From the NCBI RefSeq assembly GCF_900156425.1, contig NZ_FTNO01000003.1, forward strand, positions 310,001 to 374,000: a DNA stretch of 64,000 nucleotides. Reading direction: 5' to 3'. This DNA comes from Haladaptatus litoreus (GTDB taxonomy: Archaea > Halobacteriota > Halobacteria > Halobacteriales > Haladaptataceae). The notes under the pieces were generated by a model, which had not been told where the DNA came from, searched no databases, and saw nothing but the letters and a program-made list of their open reading frames with translations. Each line of letters starts with the position of its first letter. The first letter of the stretch is position 1. Positions 34,179-43,576 of this stretch are shown here, piece after piece. Both the position numbers and the translations under genes were made by a program.

Positions 34179-36434
34179 ATGGATGACCACGACCACTCAC
34201 AGAACGGAAATCCTCCATCAGGAACCGATTCTCACCATGGTCGCAACAGCGTAGATGACGATGAATCAGTCGGAACCGATGAGGACGACCGCGTAGAGCA
34301 ATCGATGCTTGAGGAAGAGGCCGAGGACGCTGATGAGGCCGAGCGGAAGATTGCAGAACATGATGGGCATGGGATGGGTCACGGCAACGGTGATAACGAT
34401 CACGGTGAACACGGGGGTATGCACGAAGGGCACGAACAGATGTTCCGTCGACGCTTCTTCGTTTCGACTCTCCTTTCGATTCCTGTTCTTCTCTACAGTC
34501 CATTCCTCCAGGAGACCCTCGGCTTTTCCGTTCCGGTATTTCCGGGGAGCCAGTGGATCAATCCCGTCTTCGCAGTGATCGTCTTCGCTTACGGTGGCAT
34601 GCCATTCCTCCGGATGGCCAGCCCCGAACTGAAAGACCGCTCGCCGGGGATGATGACACTCATTTCGATGGCGATCACTGTCGCGTTCATCTATAGCTTG
34701 GCGAGCGTCGTCTTCCCGACACAGTCTGCGTTCTTTTGGGAACTTGTGACGCTCATCGACATCATGTTGCTAGGCCACTGGATCGAGATGCGGTCAGTCC
34801 GGCGGGCGTCCAGCGCTCTAGACGAACTGGCGAAACTAATGCCCGACACTGCAGAGCGGATCACTGGGTCAGGTGGCATCGAGGAGGTACCGGTGAATGA
34901 ACTTTCGAATGGCAATCTCGTCCTCGTACGGCCGGGCGCCAGCGTTCCCGCGGATGGCATCGTCGAGGATGGCGAGTCGGACGTAAATGAGGCGATGATC
35001 ACCGGCGAATCCAAACCCGTGGGTAAGGAACCCGGCGACGAGGTGATCGGTGGGACGGTCAACGGTGATGGGAGCCTCCGGGTGCGAATCGACGCAACCG
35101 GCGACGAGACGACCCTTGCCGGGATCATGCGCCTGGTCGAGGAGGCGCAGTCGAGCAAGTCGAAGACGCAGGTACTCGCCGACCGCGCAGCGGGATGGCT
35201 ATTCTACGTTGCTGTCGGGGCGGCACTGCTCACCGCAGTCGCCTGGACCGTCGCGACAACATTCAATGCGACCGTGATCGAACGGGTAGTCACCGTCCTC
35301 GTCATCGCCTGCCCGCATGCACTCGGCCTGGCGATTCCCTTGGTGGTTGCAATCAACACCTCGCTAGCGGCTCGCAACGGGATGCTCGTCCGTGACCGCA
35401 TCGCCATGGAAGAGGCCCGAAACCTCGACGCAATCATCTTCGACAAGACTGGAACGCTCACCGAAGGGAAACACGGTGTCGTCGGGACGGTTACCGTCGA
35501 CGGGGTTGACGAAGCGGAGGCACTCCGCCTCGCTGCCGCCGTCGAGAGCGATTCCGAGCACATGATCGCGCGGGCTATCAGGGTGGCCGCCGCCGAGCAG
35601 GGGATCGACGTGCCTGCTGCAGACGACTTTGAGGCGATGAAGGGCCGTGGCGTTCGCGCGACCGTCGAGAGCCAAGAGGTCTATGTCGGAGGGCCGAACC
35701 TCTTAGAGCATCTCGACAGGGATGTTCCGGCTAATCTACGGGATTTCGCCGACGAAGCGGGCGAAAACGCCCGAACGGTTGTCTATCTCGTACGGGAAGG
35801 AGAACTAATAGCTGCGTTCGCGATGGCCGACGTCATCCGCGAGAAAAGCTACCGAGTCGTTGACGCGCTCCACGACCTAGACATCGAGGTCGCGATGCTG
35901 ACAGGTGACGCCCAAGATGTCGCAAACGCCGTCGCGGACGAATTGGGTATCGACACGGTGTTCGCCGAAGTATTGCCCGAAGACAAGGACAAGAAGGTAC
36001 AGGAACTCCAGGATCAGGGTAAACTTGTCGGAATGGTCGGCGACGGTGTCAACGACGCACCCGCACTGGCGCGGGCTGACGTCGGCATCGCAATCGGAAG
36101 TGGGACGGATGTCGCCGTCCAGTCAGCTGACGTCATCCTCGTCCAGAACAATCCGATGGATGTGGTTCGACTCGTGAAGCTAAGTAAGGCGAGCTACCGG
36201 AAGATGCAGGAAAACATCGTTTGGGCTGCGGGCTACAACGTCTTCGCGATTCCGCTTGCAGCGGGCGTGCTCGCACCGATTGGAATCCTCCTTTCACCTG
36301 CTGTCGGGGCACTTTTGATGTCACTCAGCACGGTCATCGTCGCGATCAATGCCCAGTTCCTCCGTCGCGTCGATCTCGATCTTCCATCGCTTCCAGGCAC
36401 CTCTCCTTCTGGAAGTCCACGACCAGCCGACTAA
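34179..36434 (+). CDS. copB: P1B-type copper-exporting ATPase, CopB class
   Basis: 751 aa. A His/Asp/Glu-rich N-terminus ([20 protein letters not shown], about 60-90) replaces HMA domains. The transport motif is [10 protein letters not shown] (C377), which marks the P1B-3/CopB class (Cu2+/Ag+), rather than CPC (CopA). Other hallmarks are MITGESKP, the phosphorylated Asp in DKTGTLTEG (D422), SEHMIARA in place of SEHP, and [10 protein letters not shown]. Eight membrane segments are expected. It exports copper out of the cell, fed by the copper handling proteins of this island. Confidence 0.92.
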   Translation: MDDHDHSQNGNPPSGTDSHHGRNSVDDDESVGTDEDDRVEQSMLEEEAEDADEAERKIAEHDGHGMGHGNGDNDHGEHGGMHEGHEQMFRRRFFVSTLLSIPVLLYSPFLQETLGFSVPVFPGSQWINPVFAVIVFAYGGMPFLRMASPELKDRSPGMMTLISMAITVAFIYSLASVVFPTQSAFFWELVTLIDIMLLGHWIEMRSVRRASSALDELAKLMPDTAERITGSGGIEEVPVNELSNGNLVLVRPGASVPADGIVEDGESDVNEAMITGESKPVGKEPGDEVIGGTVNGDGSLRVRIDATGDETTLAGIMRLVEEAQSSKSKTQVLADRAAGWLFYVAVGAALLTAVAWTVATTFNATVIERVVTVLVIACPHALGLAIPLVVAINTSLAARNGMLVRDRIAMEEARNLDAIIFDKTGTLTEGKHGVVGTVTVDGVDEAEALRLAAAVESDSEHMIARAIRVAAAEQGIDVPAADDFEAMKGRGVRATVESQEVYVGGPNLLEHLDRDVPANLRDFADEAGENARTVVYLVREGELIAAFAMADVIREKSYRVVDALHDLDIEVAMLTGDAQDVANAVADELGIDTVFAEVLPEDKDKKVQELQDQGKLVGMVGDGVNDAPALARADVGIAIGSGTDVAVQSADVILVQNNPMDVVRLVKLSKASYRKMQENIVWAAGYNVFAIPLAAGVLAPIGILLSPAVGALLMSLSTVIVAINAQFLRRVDLDLPSLPGTSPSGSPRPAD

Positions 36435-36561
36435 CCGAAGACCATCTCGCTCTTCGCCTCCTTCGCACCCCAAAGCTCGTATTGATATCGTTTGCTCTGT
36501 TCAATAGCCGATCTAGTAGACTGGCACAAAGCAGCTGGATCGATGCCAAGCGCTCGGCTAT

Positions 36562-36918
36562 TCAGGCGCTCATCATGTTGCGGCAGCTCTCGGCACACTT
36601 TTTGAGAACGTCGGCACAGACCTGGCAGTGCTCGGCGTCGTGGCGCTCACATTCTTCGGCACATTCCTCGCACACGCCCGCACAGGTTTCGGCCAGCTGG
36701 CTGCCGTAGTTCGAGTCACGTGCCATAAAGCGCGCGTGCAACGACGCGACGTCAGCCACATCGCGACAGAGACGCAGGCACTCGGCCATCTCTTCGTTCC
36801 CGGCACACTCGTCGGCGCACCACTCACAGACTTCAGTAGCTTCGGTGCAGATTTCGATACAGTCGCGCTGTTCGTCGCTCAAATGGTCGATCTTGGCCGT
36901 CGTTTCTGAGAGTGACAT
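36562..36918 (-). CDS. Cys-rich copper-storage-like protein (Csp / DUF326), second copy
   Basis: 118 aa, same family as 28844-29197 (DHLSDEQRDCIEICTEATE, CRDVADVASLHARFMARDS, CQVCADVLKKCAESC). Cysteine spacing is conserved, and the last residues differ (NMMSA). Start ATG 36918 matches the paralogue. It is convergent with copB, and the shared leader element lies 26 nt upstream at 36944-36966. Two copies imply a large thiol copper buffer. Confidence 0.85.
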   Translation of the reverse strand: MSLSETTAKIDHLSDEQRDCIEICTEATEVCEWCADECAGNEEMAECLRLCRDVADVASLHARFMARDSNYGSQLAETCAGVCEECAEECERHDAEHCQVCADVLKKCAESCRNMMSA

Positions 36919-36943
36919 TGCATCTCCACGTACAAGAGGCACA

Positions 36944-36966
36944 TTTTCCCTATTTGTGGCTTTGAT
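36944..36966 (-). promoter_or_regulatory. Leader motif of the second copper-storage gene
   Basis: On the minus strand ATCAAAGCCACAA then GGGAAAA; see 29223-29245. The rest of 36967-37290 shows no supported gene. Confidence 0.4.
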
Positions 36967-37290
36967 CCTAATGAACGTCCCAGCAGTAGATGTTTACGAA
37001 ATTTCATAACTGTGTGATTAGCATCAGACGCAAAGATGCCACGTGATAGTGTTGTATACCATGTCACCGACTTCATCAAACCCATCACAGTTCTAATAAC
37101 GACCTGGCGTTCTCATAGAGTCAGCAAGAACGATCTGGAGCACACTTTAATTAAGAACCAAATCGGGAGACTAGTGGTGTCAACTGAGACTACAGCGGCA
37201 CCTAGGTTAACAAGACAAATGTTAGTCCTTCCTTGACCCATATTTTGTTAGCCGAAACCCCGTAAAGTGTCTCTCCCATAAGCCACAGAC

Positions 37291-38622
37291 ATGGACCGAA
37301 GAGAGTACGCAATCCTCGCACTCATCGCGCTCGCGACGGTCGGTATCGGCGTTTTCACCACGTCGAAGCCACTGGCGACGTTCTTCGTCGAGAGTACACG
37401 CCAGTTCCTGTCCACGACGGCGGCGATGGCGTGGATCACGTGGTGGGCGCTCGTCATCGGCTTCGCCATCGCTGGTGGCGTCGAAGCGTGGACGTCCAAC
37501 CAAAAAGTCGCGGATCTCCTCGACGGCCACGGCGCTCGTGAGATCGGCTACGGGTCGCTGTTCGGGTTCGTCTCCTCGTCCTGTTCGTACAGCGCTATCG
37601 CCACGGCGAAAAACCTCTTCAAGAAGGGTGGGTCGGCGGCAGCGACTATCGGTGCGTTCATGTTCGCAAGCACGAACCTCGTCATCGAAATCGGCGCAGT
37701 CATCTGGATTCTCCTCGGCTGGCAGTTCTTGCTCGCAGACATCATCGGCGGGTTCATGCTCATCGGCTTGATGGCACTCGGGTTCGTCTACGTCGTCCCC
37801 GACGACGTCGTTGAGCAAGCTCGCCAGAACGTCCTCGATGACGGTGCTCCAACCGTTCAAGACCCTGTTTGTGGGATGGAAGTAAACCCCGAGGAAGCTG
37901 ATTATTCTACTGAACACGACGGCCAGACGTACTACTTCTGCTCGCAGTCCTGCAAGGAGAGCTTTGACCCCGAAGAAGCCAACACGACCATCCGGGAACA
38001 AGCGACGTCGCTCTCGGGTTGGAAGGCGCTCGCCGACAAACAGTGGAAAGAATGGGGCATGCTCTGGGACGAGATCGCAATTGGATTCATCTTCGCTGGC
38101 CTCATCGCTGGCTTCATCCCCGAACAGGTGTGGACCTCGGTGTTCTCGGGCGCGACGTTCGGTCTCCCAGTGTACGTCTTCTGGACCGCAGTGCTTGGTG
38201 CCATTATCGGTGTGGCAACGTTCGTCTGCTCGGTTGGCAACGTCCCATTCGCTGCAGTTCTCTTCTCAAACGGCCTCCCGTTCGGGTCGGTGCTGAGCTA
38301 CATTTACGCTGACCTCATTGTCCCACCGATCATGGAGGCCTATCGGGAGTACTACGGGACGAAATTCGCGGCCATCCTCTCGGGCATGATCTTCATCTCT
38401 GCAGTCCTTACGGGGTTCGTCATCCACTTCCTCTTCCTCGGTGCTGGGGTCATCCCCCCTGCCTCGAGCGTGCAGATCGCGGAGGTGAAAATCGAGATGA
38501 ACTACAAGATGGTGTTGAACGTACTGGCGACTGTGTTCTTCCTCTTCCTTTACTGGCTGCACCGCTCGGAATCAGTCGGCGATGAAAGCGGTCACGACGA
38601 ACACACCCAGACGGCGGACTGA
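37291..38622 (+). CDS. UPF0718/ArsP-type permease with one central YHS domain
   Basis: 443 aa. It has an N-terminal membrane anchor (ILALIALATVGIGVFTTSKP) and two permease halves (GSLFGFVSSSCSYSAIATAK, FASTNLVIEIGAVIWILLGW; VCSVGNVPFAAVLFSNGLPF). A YHS domain lies in the central loop (QDPVCGMEVNPEEADYS, YYFCSQSCKESFD). The C-terminal tail is short and His/Asp-rich (ESGHDEHTQTAD). Paralogue of 26683-28086 without the C-terminal YHS domain. Likely metal exporter; the substrate is not identifiable from sequence. Confidence 0.8.
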   Translation: MDRREYAILALIALATVGIGVFTTSKPLATFFVESTRQFLSTTAAMAWITWWALVIGFAIAGGVEAWTSNQKVADLLDGHGAREIGYGSLFGFVSSSCSYSAIATAKNLFKKGGSAAATIGAFMFASTNLVIEIGAVIWILLGWQFLLADIIGGFMLIGLMALGFVYVVPDDVVEQARQNVLDDGAPTVQDPVCGMEVNPEEADYSTEHDGQTYYFCSQSCKESFDPEEANTTIREQATSLSGWKALADKQWKEWGMLWDEIAIGFIFAGLIAGFIPEQVWTSVFSGATFGLPVYVFWTAVLGAIIGVATFVCSVGNVPFAAVLFSNGLPFGSVLSYIYADLIVPPIMEAYREYYGTKFAAILSGMIFISAVLTGFVIHFLFLGAGVIPPASSVQIAEVKIEMNYKMVLNVLATVFFLFLYWLHRSESVGDESGHDEHTQTAD

Positions 38623-38725
38623 CTGATCTGTCCACGTTTGGCATGTTGTGAGATGCAGCATCTCACTACGTGTCGACGGCCTTGCACTGATGCTGGAGGT
38701 CATTCCCATTCGCTGAAGACGGACT

Positions 38726-39979
38726 CTACGCACTTTGGTCCGCTAAACTCGAAGCACTATCTGCGACTGGCACCTCCCATAGCAGAATCGTTCCGGATCC
38801 AATGACGAGGACCACACCGCCAACAGCTAGCGCGAACAGGGGCGAAACGGAGTCGGAGATAACACCACTCCCAAGTTGGAATGGCACGACAGCTAACCCG
38901 CTGACCATCGCCATCGCACTTAGCACGGTCGCTCGACCAAGGGTGTCAATCTGGTCGTTGACGTACTGCCCGGCAAACGACCGCGTCACATCAGACAGCC
39001 CTCGGGCAACCAAGAACGTCGGGAGTGCAAGGATCGGGACGAAGTACATCCCGACCAGTGCCGCTCCAACGACGAATGGGAGGACGAGGAACCACGTCCG
39101 CATGCCGATATGCTTCTTGATGGCACCCGTGTAATAGCTGAGGACGGCCCCGAAGAGGCTGTATCCAGCGTAGAACCACCCCAACAGCGATTTGACCTGT
39201 GATTGAGACACACCGAGGTCAACGATGACGGTCTGGAAGATGGGTTGGAGGAACACGAACACAAGGTACGTGACCGCAGCGTACAGGACGTAGTAGTAGA
39301 GGATGAATGACCGGAGATTCCGCCGTGAGAGTGCGTCTCTGACGATTTCAACAGTTCTGCGCATACTCAAGTCGTCGGTGTCAGTCTCCTCATACGTCTC
39401 TGGTTCGTCCATCGTGAGTAGTACCACGGCTCCGAAACCGGTGACGGCGGCCGCCACGAACCACGGATACGAGAGGTCGATACTGCCGAGATACCCACCA
39501 ATGATTGCTGCACCGCCCCCGACTGCGAGCGCGGCGGATTCGCCTCGTCCGCGAACGTGAGCGAACTCGCTCTCGGAGAGGTCGTCAGTGAGCGTATCGT
39601 AGAGCCACGCATCTTCACTGCCCGATCGGAAGTTGTAGCCAGCCGACCAGCAGGCGTAGAGGACTGCCAGCGTGAGAAACGACCCGGCGAGCCCGATACC
39701 GAGGAGCGTCACCGAGATCAGGACGGTCCCGATGAGGAGGCTCATCCGGCGTCCGACGCGGTCGCCGATGTACCCGGTCGGAATCTCACCGAACAGCGTC
39801 GTTAGGTTGTAGATCGCTTCGAGGATCGCAATCTGGGTGAAGTCGAGTCCCTGTGCGAGAAAGAAGAGATACATGATCGGCCGATAGAATTCGACCGCCT
39901 TGGTCGCTTTGTAGAGATAGTATTTCAGAACGCTTCCACGCGCAGAATCCAACCAGCGACTTTGGGAGAGCATACTCAT
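38726..39979 (-). CDS. Major facilitator superfamily transporter
   Basis: 417 aa with about 12 membrane segments. MFS signature-like sequences are GEIPTGYIGDRVGRRMSLL (the loop 2-3 motif G-x-x-x-D-R-x-G-R-R) and LLGWFYAGYSLFGAVLSYYT. The N-terminus lacks a signal. Substrate unknown. It lies between the YHS permease and the nickel transporter but is oriented with the latter. Confidence 0.85.
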   Translation of the reverse strand: MSMLSQSRWLDSARGSVLKYYLYKATKAVEFYRPIMYLFFLAQGLDFTQIAILEAIYNLTTLFGEIPTGYIGDRVGRRMSLLIGTVLISVTLLGIGLAGSFLTLAVLYACWSAGYNFRSGSEDAWLYDTLTDDLSESEFAHVRGRGESAALAVGGGAAIIGGYLGSIDLSYPWFVAAAVTGFGAVVLLTMDEPETYEETDTDDLSMRRTVEIVRDALSRRNLRSFILYYYVLYAAVTYLVFVFLQPIFQTVIVDLGVSQSQVKSLLGWFYAGYSLFGAVLSYYTGAIKKHIGMRTWFLVLPFVVGAALVGMYFVPILALPTFLVARGLSDVTRSFAGQYVNDQIDTLGRATVLSAMAMVSGLAVVPFQLGSGVISDSVSPLFALAVGGVVLVIGSGTILLWEVPVADSASSLADQSA

Positions 39980-40072
39980 TGGAGGGGATTTGATGAGAAG
40001 CTCTCAATTATGTTCCGTTATTTCGATTCTGGGAGATCGTAATAACTCAACGGCACGGAAAACTGAGTCTGT

Positions 40073-41098
40073 CTAGAAGAGCCCGGTGATAAAGCCAAAA
40101 CCCATAATAATGAGGACTACCGCCGAGAACACGGGCAAGTACGGCGTGTATCGTTCGACTTTCTCCTCGTAGCTGTGGTAACCAGCAATTAACAGCATCG
40201 TCAGGCCGACGATGCCAGCGATGACGGTAATGGCGTAGGCACTCATCAATTCGAGACAATGGTTCGATCCGGCACACATCGCAATGATCTCGAACTCCTC
40301 TTCGTGAGCAAAGCCGAGAACGAACGCGAACCACGCGATGCCGAAGAGCCCCCGCTCGGCAGCCTCGTCCAGATCCCCGTGAGAATGGTCGTGCGAATGC
40401 CCGCCGACGAACGGGAGTACGCCTTTGATTCGAGCGAGCAGCCCCTCGCTCTCCTGTGCGTGCCCTTCGTGGTCGTGTGTGTGGTCGTCGTGATGAGCCA
40501 TGTGGTTGTGTGACGACTCGTCGTGCTTGTGCAGCTGAACAGTCGTCTGACAGCGGAGATCGAGACGGTCATGGTCGTGACCATCACCGTGATCAAGGTC
40601 GTGGTTGTGCGTCTGCTCTCCGTGAGCGTGCGTGTGGCCGTCGTGGTCGTGACCGTGGGAATGATCCGTGTGCGCATCCTCGTCGTGGGGGTGTGAGTTG
40701 TGAGTGTGTGAGTCGTCGCCGTGCGAATGATTCGTGCCGTGGGAGTGGCCACCGTAGTACTCGCGGATGCCGAGGAGGATGAGGAGGACACCAGCAACGA
40801 GGCTGACTGGCCCACCGATGTAGATGGTCGTTGAGAACAGGTCGATTGGAATCGGTTCGTTGACTTGGGTGAGACTGAAGTAGGATTTCGCATAGAAGAA
40901 GATAGCCACCATCACTAGACTACTGATGAGGTGGCCGACACCGAGAATGAAACTGGCGGCGAAGCCGGAGAGCCACTTGTTCGTCTGGTCAAGTGCATAC
41001 GCCGCAGCAACGGGCCATCCGTGACCGGGTTCGATTCCATGAAACGCCCCAAGTGCGATAGCACCGACCAGCAGCCCAAAGGCTTCCGTGTGTAACAT
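40073..41098 (-). CDS. NicO/RcnA-type nickel-cobalt transporter with long His-rich loop
   Basis: 341 aa. N-terminal GAIALGAFHGIEPGHGWPVA carries the conserved His pair of the family. The membrane core is followed by a loop of about 110 residues that is roughly half His, Asp and Glu (HSHGDDSHTHNSHPHDEDA, HTHAHGEQTHNHDLDH). GFAHEEEFEIIAMC comes next, then final membrane segments. It exports or takes up Ni2+/Co2+; direction cannot be read from sequence. It is divergent from nikR across a short region containing a dyad, so it is very probably NikR-regulated. Confidence 0.85.
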   Translation of the reverse strand: MLHTEAFGLLVGAIALGAFHGIEPGHGWPVAAAYALDQTNKWLSGFAASFILGVGHLISSLVMVAIFFYAKSYFSLTQVNEPIPIDLFSTTIYIGGPVSLVAGVLLILLGIREYYGGHSHGTNHSHGDDSHTHNSHPHDEDAHTDHSHGHDHDGHTHAHGEQTHNHDLDHGDGHDHDRLDLRCQTTVQLHKHDESSHNHMAHHDDHTHDHEGHAQESEGLLARIKGVLPFVGGHSHDHSHGDLDEAAERGLFGIAWFAFVLGFAHEEEFEIIAMCAGSNHCLELMSAYAITVIAGIVGLTMLLIAGYHSYEEKVERYTPYLPVFSAVVLIIMGFGFITGLF

Positions 41099-41114
41099 TC
41101 GTGTTGAATACAGG

Positions 41115-41136
41115 CAATCCCCGTAGTTAGGGATTG
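41115..41136. promoter_or_regulatory. Candidate NikR operator: CAATCCC-N8-GGGATTG
   Basis: Perfect 7-bp inverted arms lie in the 100-bp gap between nicO (start 41098) and nikR (start 41200). The position suits repression of both genes. It differs from the enterobacterial NikR box. Confidence 0.5.
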
Positions 41137-41199
41137 TTATGACCGAATTCGGGCGAACGTAATAATGAGGTCTAAGTATCGCTCACCGCAAGTCAGTGT

Positions 41200-41610
41200 A
41201 TGCGAACAAGCCTCAACATCCCGCAAGAAGTACTGGACTCATTCGATGAGACGTGGGAAGCAGAAGACATGGAATCGCGCTCCCGAGCCGTCCGGGAAGC
41301 GATGCAAGAATACATCGAGCGCCATACGCAATTCGAAGATATCGAGGGAGATGCTATCGCAGTCGTCGCATTCGACTACGAACACACCCTCGTTATCGGT
41401 GAACTCCATACGGTTCAGCACGAATTCGAGGACATAATCGGAACAATGCAACATATGCATCACGGTGAGTGGTGTTTAGAGACTATTTTCTGCACTGGGT
41501 CAGCAGACCGCATTCGTAAGTTGGTCTACCAACTCCGGGACTTTGATGCCGTTGGCCGGGTGAATGTCATGTTTCTCCAGCCTGCACCTGACACGAATTC
41601 GATAACCTGA
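41200..41610 (+). CDS. nikR: Nickel-responsive regulator NikR
   Basis: 136 aa. The N-terminal ribbon-helix-helix DNA-binding domain is MRTSLNIPQEVLDSFDETWE, MESRSRAVREAMQEYI. The C-terminal ACT-type ligand domain has HMHHGEWCLETIFC, the His-x-His...Cys nickel site of the family. Dimer-of-dimer repressor of nickel transport, placed opposite the nickel transporter gene. The 41611-41890 stretch after it holds no gene I can support. Confidence 0.92.
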   Translation: MRTSLNIPQEVLDSFDETWEAEDMESRSRAVREAMQEYIERHTQFEDIEGDAIAVVAFDYEHTLVIGELHTVQHEFEDIIGTMQHMHHGEWCLETIFCTGSADRIRKLVYQLRDFDAVGRVNVMFLQPAPDTNSIT

Positions 41611-41897
41611 GTCGAAGGCGTTACAAGCGGATATGCTGATGCTCGCTAACGCTCATTCAGCGATTGATCGGGAATACTACCCCCAATATGGACGGTACTT
41701 TTGGCTCCGAGAGGAAGCGGAAGTATTTCCATTAACCTCGTAAGTAGTAGTTGACTTCCCTCGGGTACCTTCGAGTTGATAACTATACATTTCGTGGTAC
41801 ATATGGAGCGTGCCAACTGTCGTCGATTTCAATGATCGAATTCGGCTGTTCTGAACAATCGGGGGGAAAACTATCTACTTACTAGGATTTCGACGCG

Positions 41898-42018
41898 TTT
41901 CAAGATGCGTGATTGATTCCATAACCGAAGTAGAACGTGCGACGGCGGCGAGGTCGATTTTCCAAAATCGGTGTTTTTGGGTGGTTGACTTCCTGTGGGC
42001 AGTATAAGCAGAAGTGGG
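41898..42018 (+). repeat. 120-bp inverted repeat, left copy
   Basis: It is about 89% identical by hand alignment (13 mismatches over 120 bp) to the reverse complement of 51414-51533. It runs from TTTCAAGATGCGTGATTG to GGGCAGTATAAGC, and the last part is a GAAGTGG box (42003-42018). It brackets, with the right copy, the accessory segment 42.0-51.4 kb. No ORF is convincing in it. Confidence 0.7.
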
Positions 42019-42033
42019 TGAAGCAGATCGAAG

Positions 42034-42050
42034 TTAGTAGTGCATACTAA
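42034..42050. promoter_or_regulatory. 17-bp dyad TTAGTA-N5-TACTAA (third copy)
   Basis: TTAGTAGTGCATACTAA, perfect 6-bp arms, 114 bp before the lipoprotein start at 42165. Confidence 0.45.
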
Positions 42051-42164
42051 TCTTTCAACCCGGTTGCATGGGGCCTTCGGCCACGCGCGAAACCTGTGTT
42101 CCACCAAACCACCGGCTATCATCGGTTCAATCATTTTTATAATTTCTCTAGAGGTTATCTTTGC

Positions 42165-42638
42165 ATGGAACAGAGCTATCGCCGGAGAACCGTCCTTAGA
42201 ACCGGGACTGTCGGCACAGTACTTACGCTCCCTGGGTGTTCGTTCTTTTCTTCCGAGTCAGAGGGGTCAGACTATCTCCCACCGCTTGCGAATGTACAAG
42301 TCGTGAATCGGCATCCAGAACCGCATTCTGCCCATGTCGAAGTCCGACGAGACGGCACCCGTATTTATCAAACGACAAAAACGCTGGACGCGGCTGAGGT
42401 ATACGGTCAGGAACTCACCATTGATGAACCATGGGAACCGAAACAGGGGCTGTATACCCTCGTCGGTACCGTGAACTCGAGCCACTCACAGTCGAAAATT
42501 GAGTTCGGGACAGACAAAGTTGACCGGACGGATGCCGACGGATTCTGTTTCGATGCGCATGTAATCGTCACTCCCGCAAGAAAGGTTGAAATTGTGTATG
42601 GTCTGGAGCCCTGTGCTAGTCCAGGGACACGATACTAA
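42165..42638 (+). CDS. Tat-exported lipoprotein, unknown function
   Basis: 157 aa from ATG 42165. The signal has a twin-arginine motif (YRRRTVLRTGTVGTV) and a lipobox LPGC, so it is a membrane-anchored lipoprotein. The mature part is a single beta-sandwich-like domain of about 120 aa (VQVVNRHPEPHSAHVEVRRD, TIDEPWEPKQGLYTLVG) like the small haloarchaeal extracellular domains. Function unknown. A longer upstream ORF start is unlikely because the Tat motif must lie near the start. Confidence 0.72.
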   Translation: MEQSYRRRTVLRTGTVGTVLTLPGCSFFSSESEGSDYLPPLANVQVVNRHPEPHSAHVEVRRDGTRIYQTTKTLDAAEVYGQELTIDEPWEPKQGLYTLVGTVNSSHSQSKIEFGTDKVDRTDADGFCFDAHVIVTPARKVEIVYGLEPCASPGTRY

Positions 42639-42799
42639 AATTCTCGGTCATCACGGCAACGTCGAGAAGGACTTCCTCCCGTCGGTAAGCAAATCATAAA
42701 CCCATCGTTCACTGCCCAGACGAACGCGCCAACACACTGCAACTGATTCATTTCGAACTACGAAAAATAACAAATAACTATATCGAAATGTCTGCTCGA

Positions 42800-42991
42800 T
42801 TATTCTGCTAGGTGAAGCTCGTCCCAGTACGCCATCGCTTCGTCTGTTTTTGAGGGGCCGTGCGCCGGTTCCATGGTCGTATTAATCAGGATACCACCAT
42901 CAGCGTATTTGAATGTCTCAACAGAGGGAGTTGCCAGCACTTTCTTCTTGCTGATACTTCGGACGAGCTCTGGACCGAGATAAAACAGCAT
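42800..42991 (-). CDS. Hypothetical protein fragment, 63 aa
   Basis: MLFYLGPELVRSISKKKVL, ATPSVETFKYADGGILIN, TTMEPAHGPSKTDEAMAYWD. The frame stays open upstream of the ATG (PAFFTEIPSKFEEFINSEPG) back to a TGA near 43090, with no start, so the N-terminus is probably missing. It lies downstream of the DUF5518 gene on the same strand. No family recognised. Confidence 0.4.
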   Translation of the reverse strand: MLFYLGPELVRSISKKKVLATPSVETFKYADGGILINTTMEPAHGPSKTDEAMAYWDELHLAE

Positions 42992-43071
42992 CCCCGGTTC
43001 GGAATTGATGAACTCCTCGAATTTCGATGGAATCTCGGTGAAAAAAGCCGGTAATGGCTGGTTGTTGCCCG

Positions 43072-43470
43072 TCAGCGAGTGGTTCCAGCAGCCTCACGGG
43101 TCGTGGTGCGGCGACCTTTCACCCACCCACCGATGGCACCAGCGATGGCCCCGGGAATCGCCTGGACGACCAGAACCAGCAGGCCAAGTGCGAGTCCTGT
43201 GAATGCCGGGAACAGGCCGGCGAACAAGGCACCGAACACTGCCCACACGATGAGGAGGACGACGGCTCCAATGACCGTGGCGAGTCCACCGTGCACAGCG
43301 CCACGTCCGACACCACTAACCATGTATCCGGCGACGAACCCGCCGATGAGGCCAGGGAGCGCCTGAATCAGTCCCGACATCGCCGAAACCGGGACAAACC
43401 AGACGACGAGTAGTCCAAGGATGAATGCGGTCAGAAATCCGTCAAGCACAGCTCTCCAGTTAATCTCCAT
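43072..43470 (-). CDS. DUF5518-type four-helix membrane protein
   Basis: 132 aa with four membrane segments (FILGLLVVWFVPVSAM, LIGGFVAGYMVSGVGRGAVH, VIGAVVLLIVWAVFGALFAG, GLALGLLVLVVQAIPGAIAG). The GGFVAGYM and GRGAVHGGLA segments are typical of the haloarchaeal DUF5518 family. Unknown function; short basic tail. Confidence 0.75.
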   Translation of the reverse strand: MEINWRAVLDGFLTAFILGLLVVWFVPVSAMSGLIQALPGLIGGFVAGYMVSGVGRGAVHGGLATVIGAVVLLIVWAVFGALFAGLFPAFTGLALGLLVLVVQAIPGAIAGAIGGWVKGRRTTTREAAGTTR

Positions 43471-43576
43471 GATCAGCTAGAAGTAGGTGGGCATAAGTGA
43501 TAACTATTCTATAATAAAATCTGTCTTGTTCGTGATTCTCGTTTTGCTCTTTATATCAGTACCATGCCGTCATTGC

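Noticed and set aside
37036-37236. 66-aa ORF before the single-YHS permease gene
   Set aside because: No domain or coding signature, and no plausible promoter. It looks like chance.
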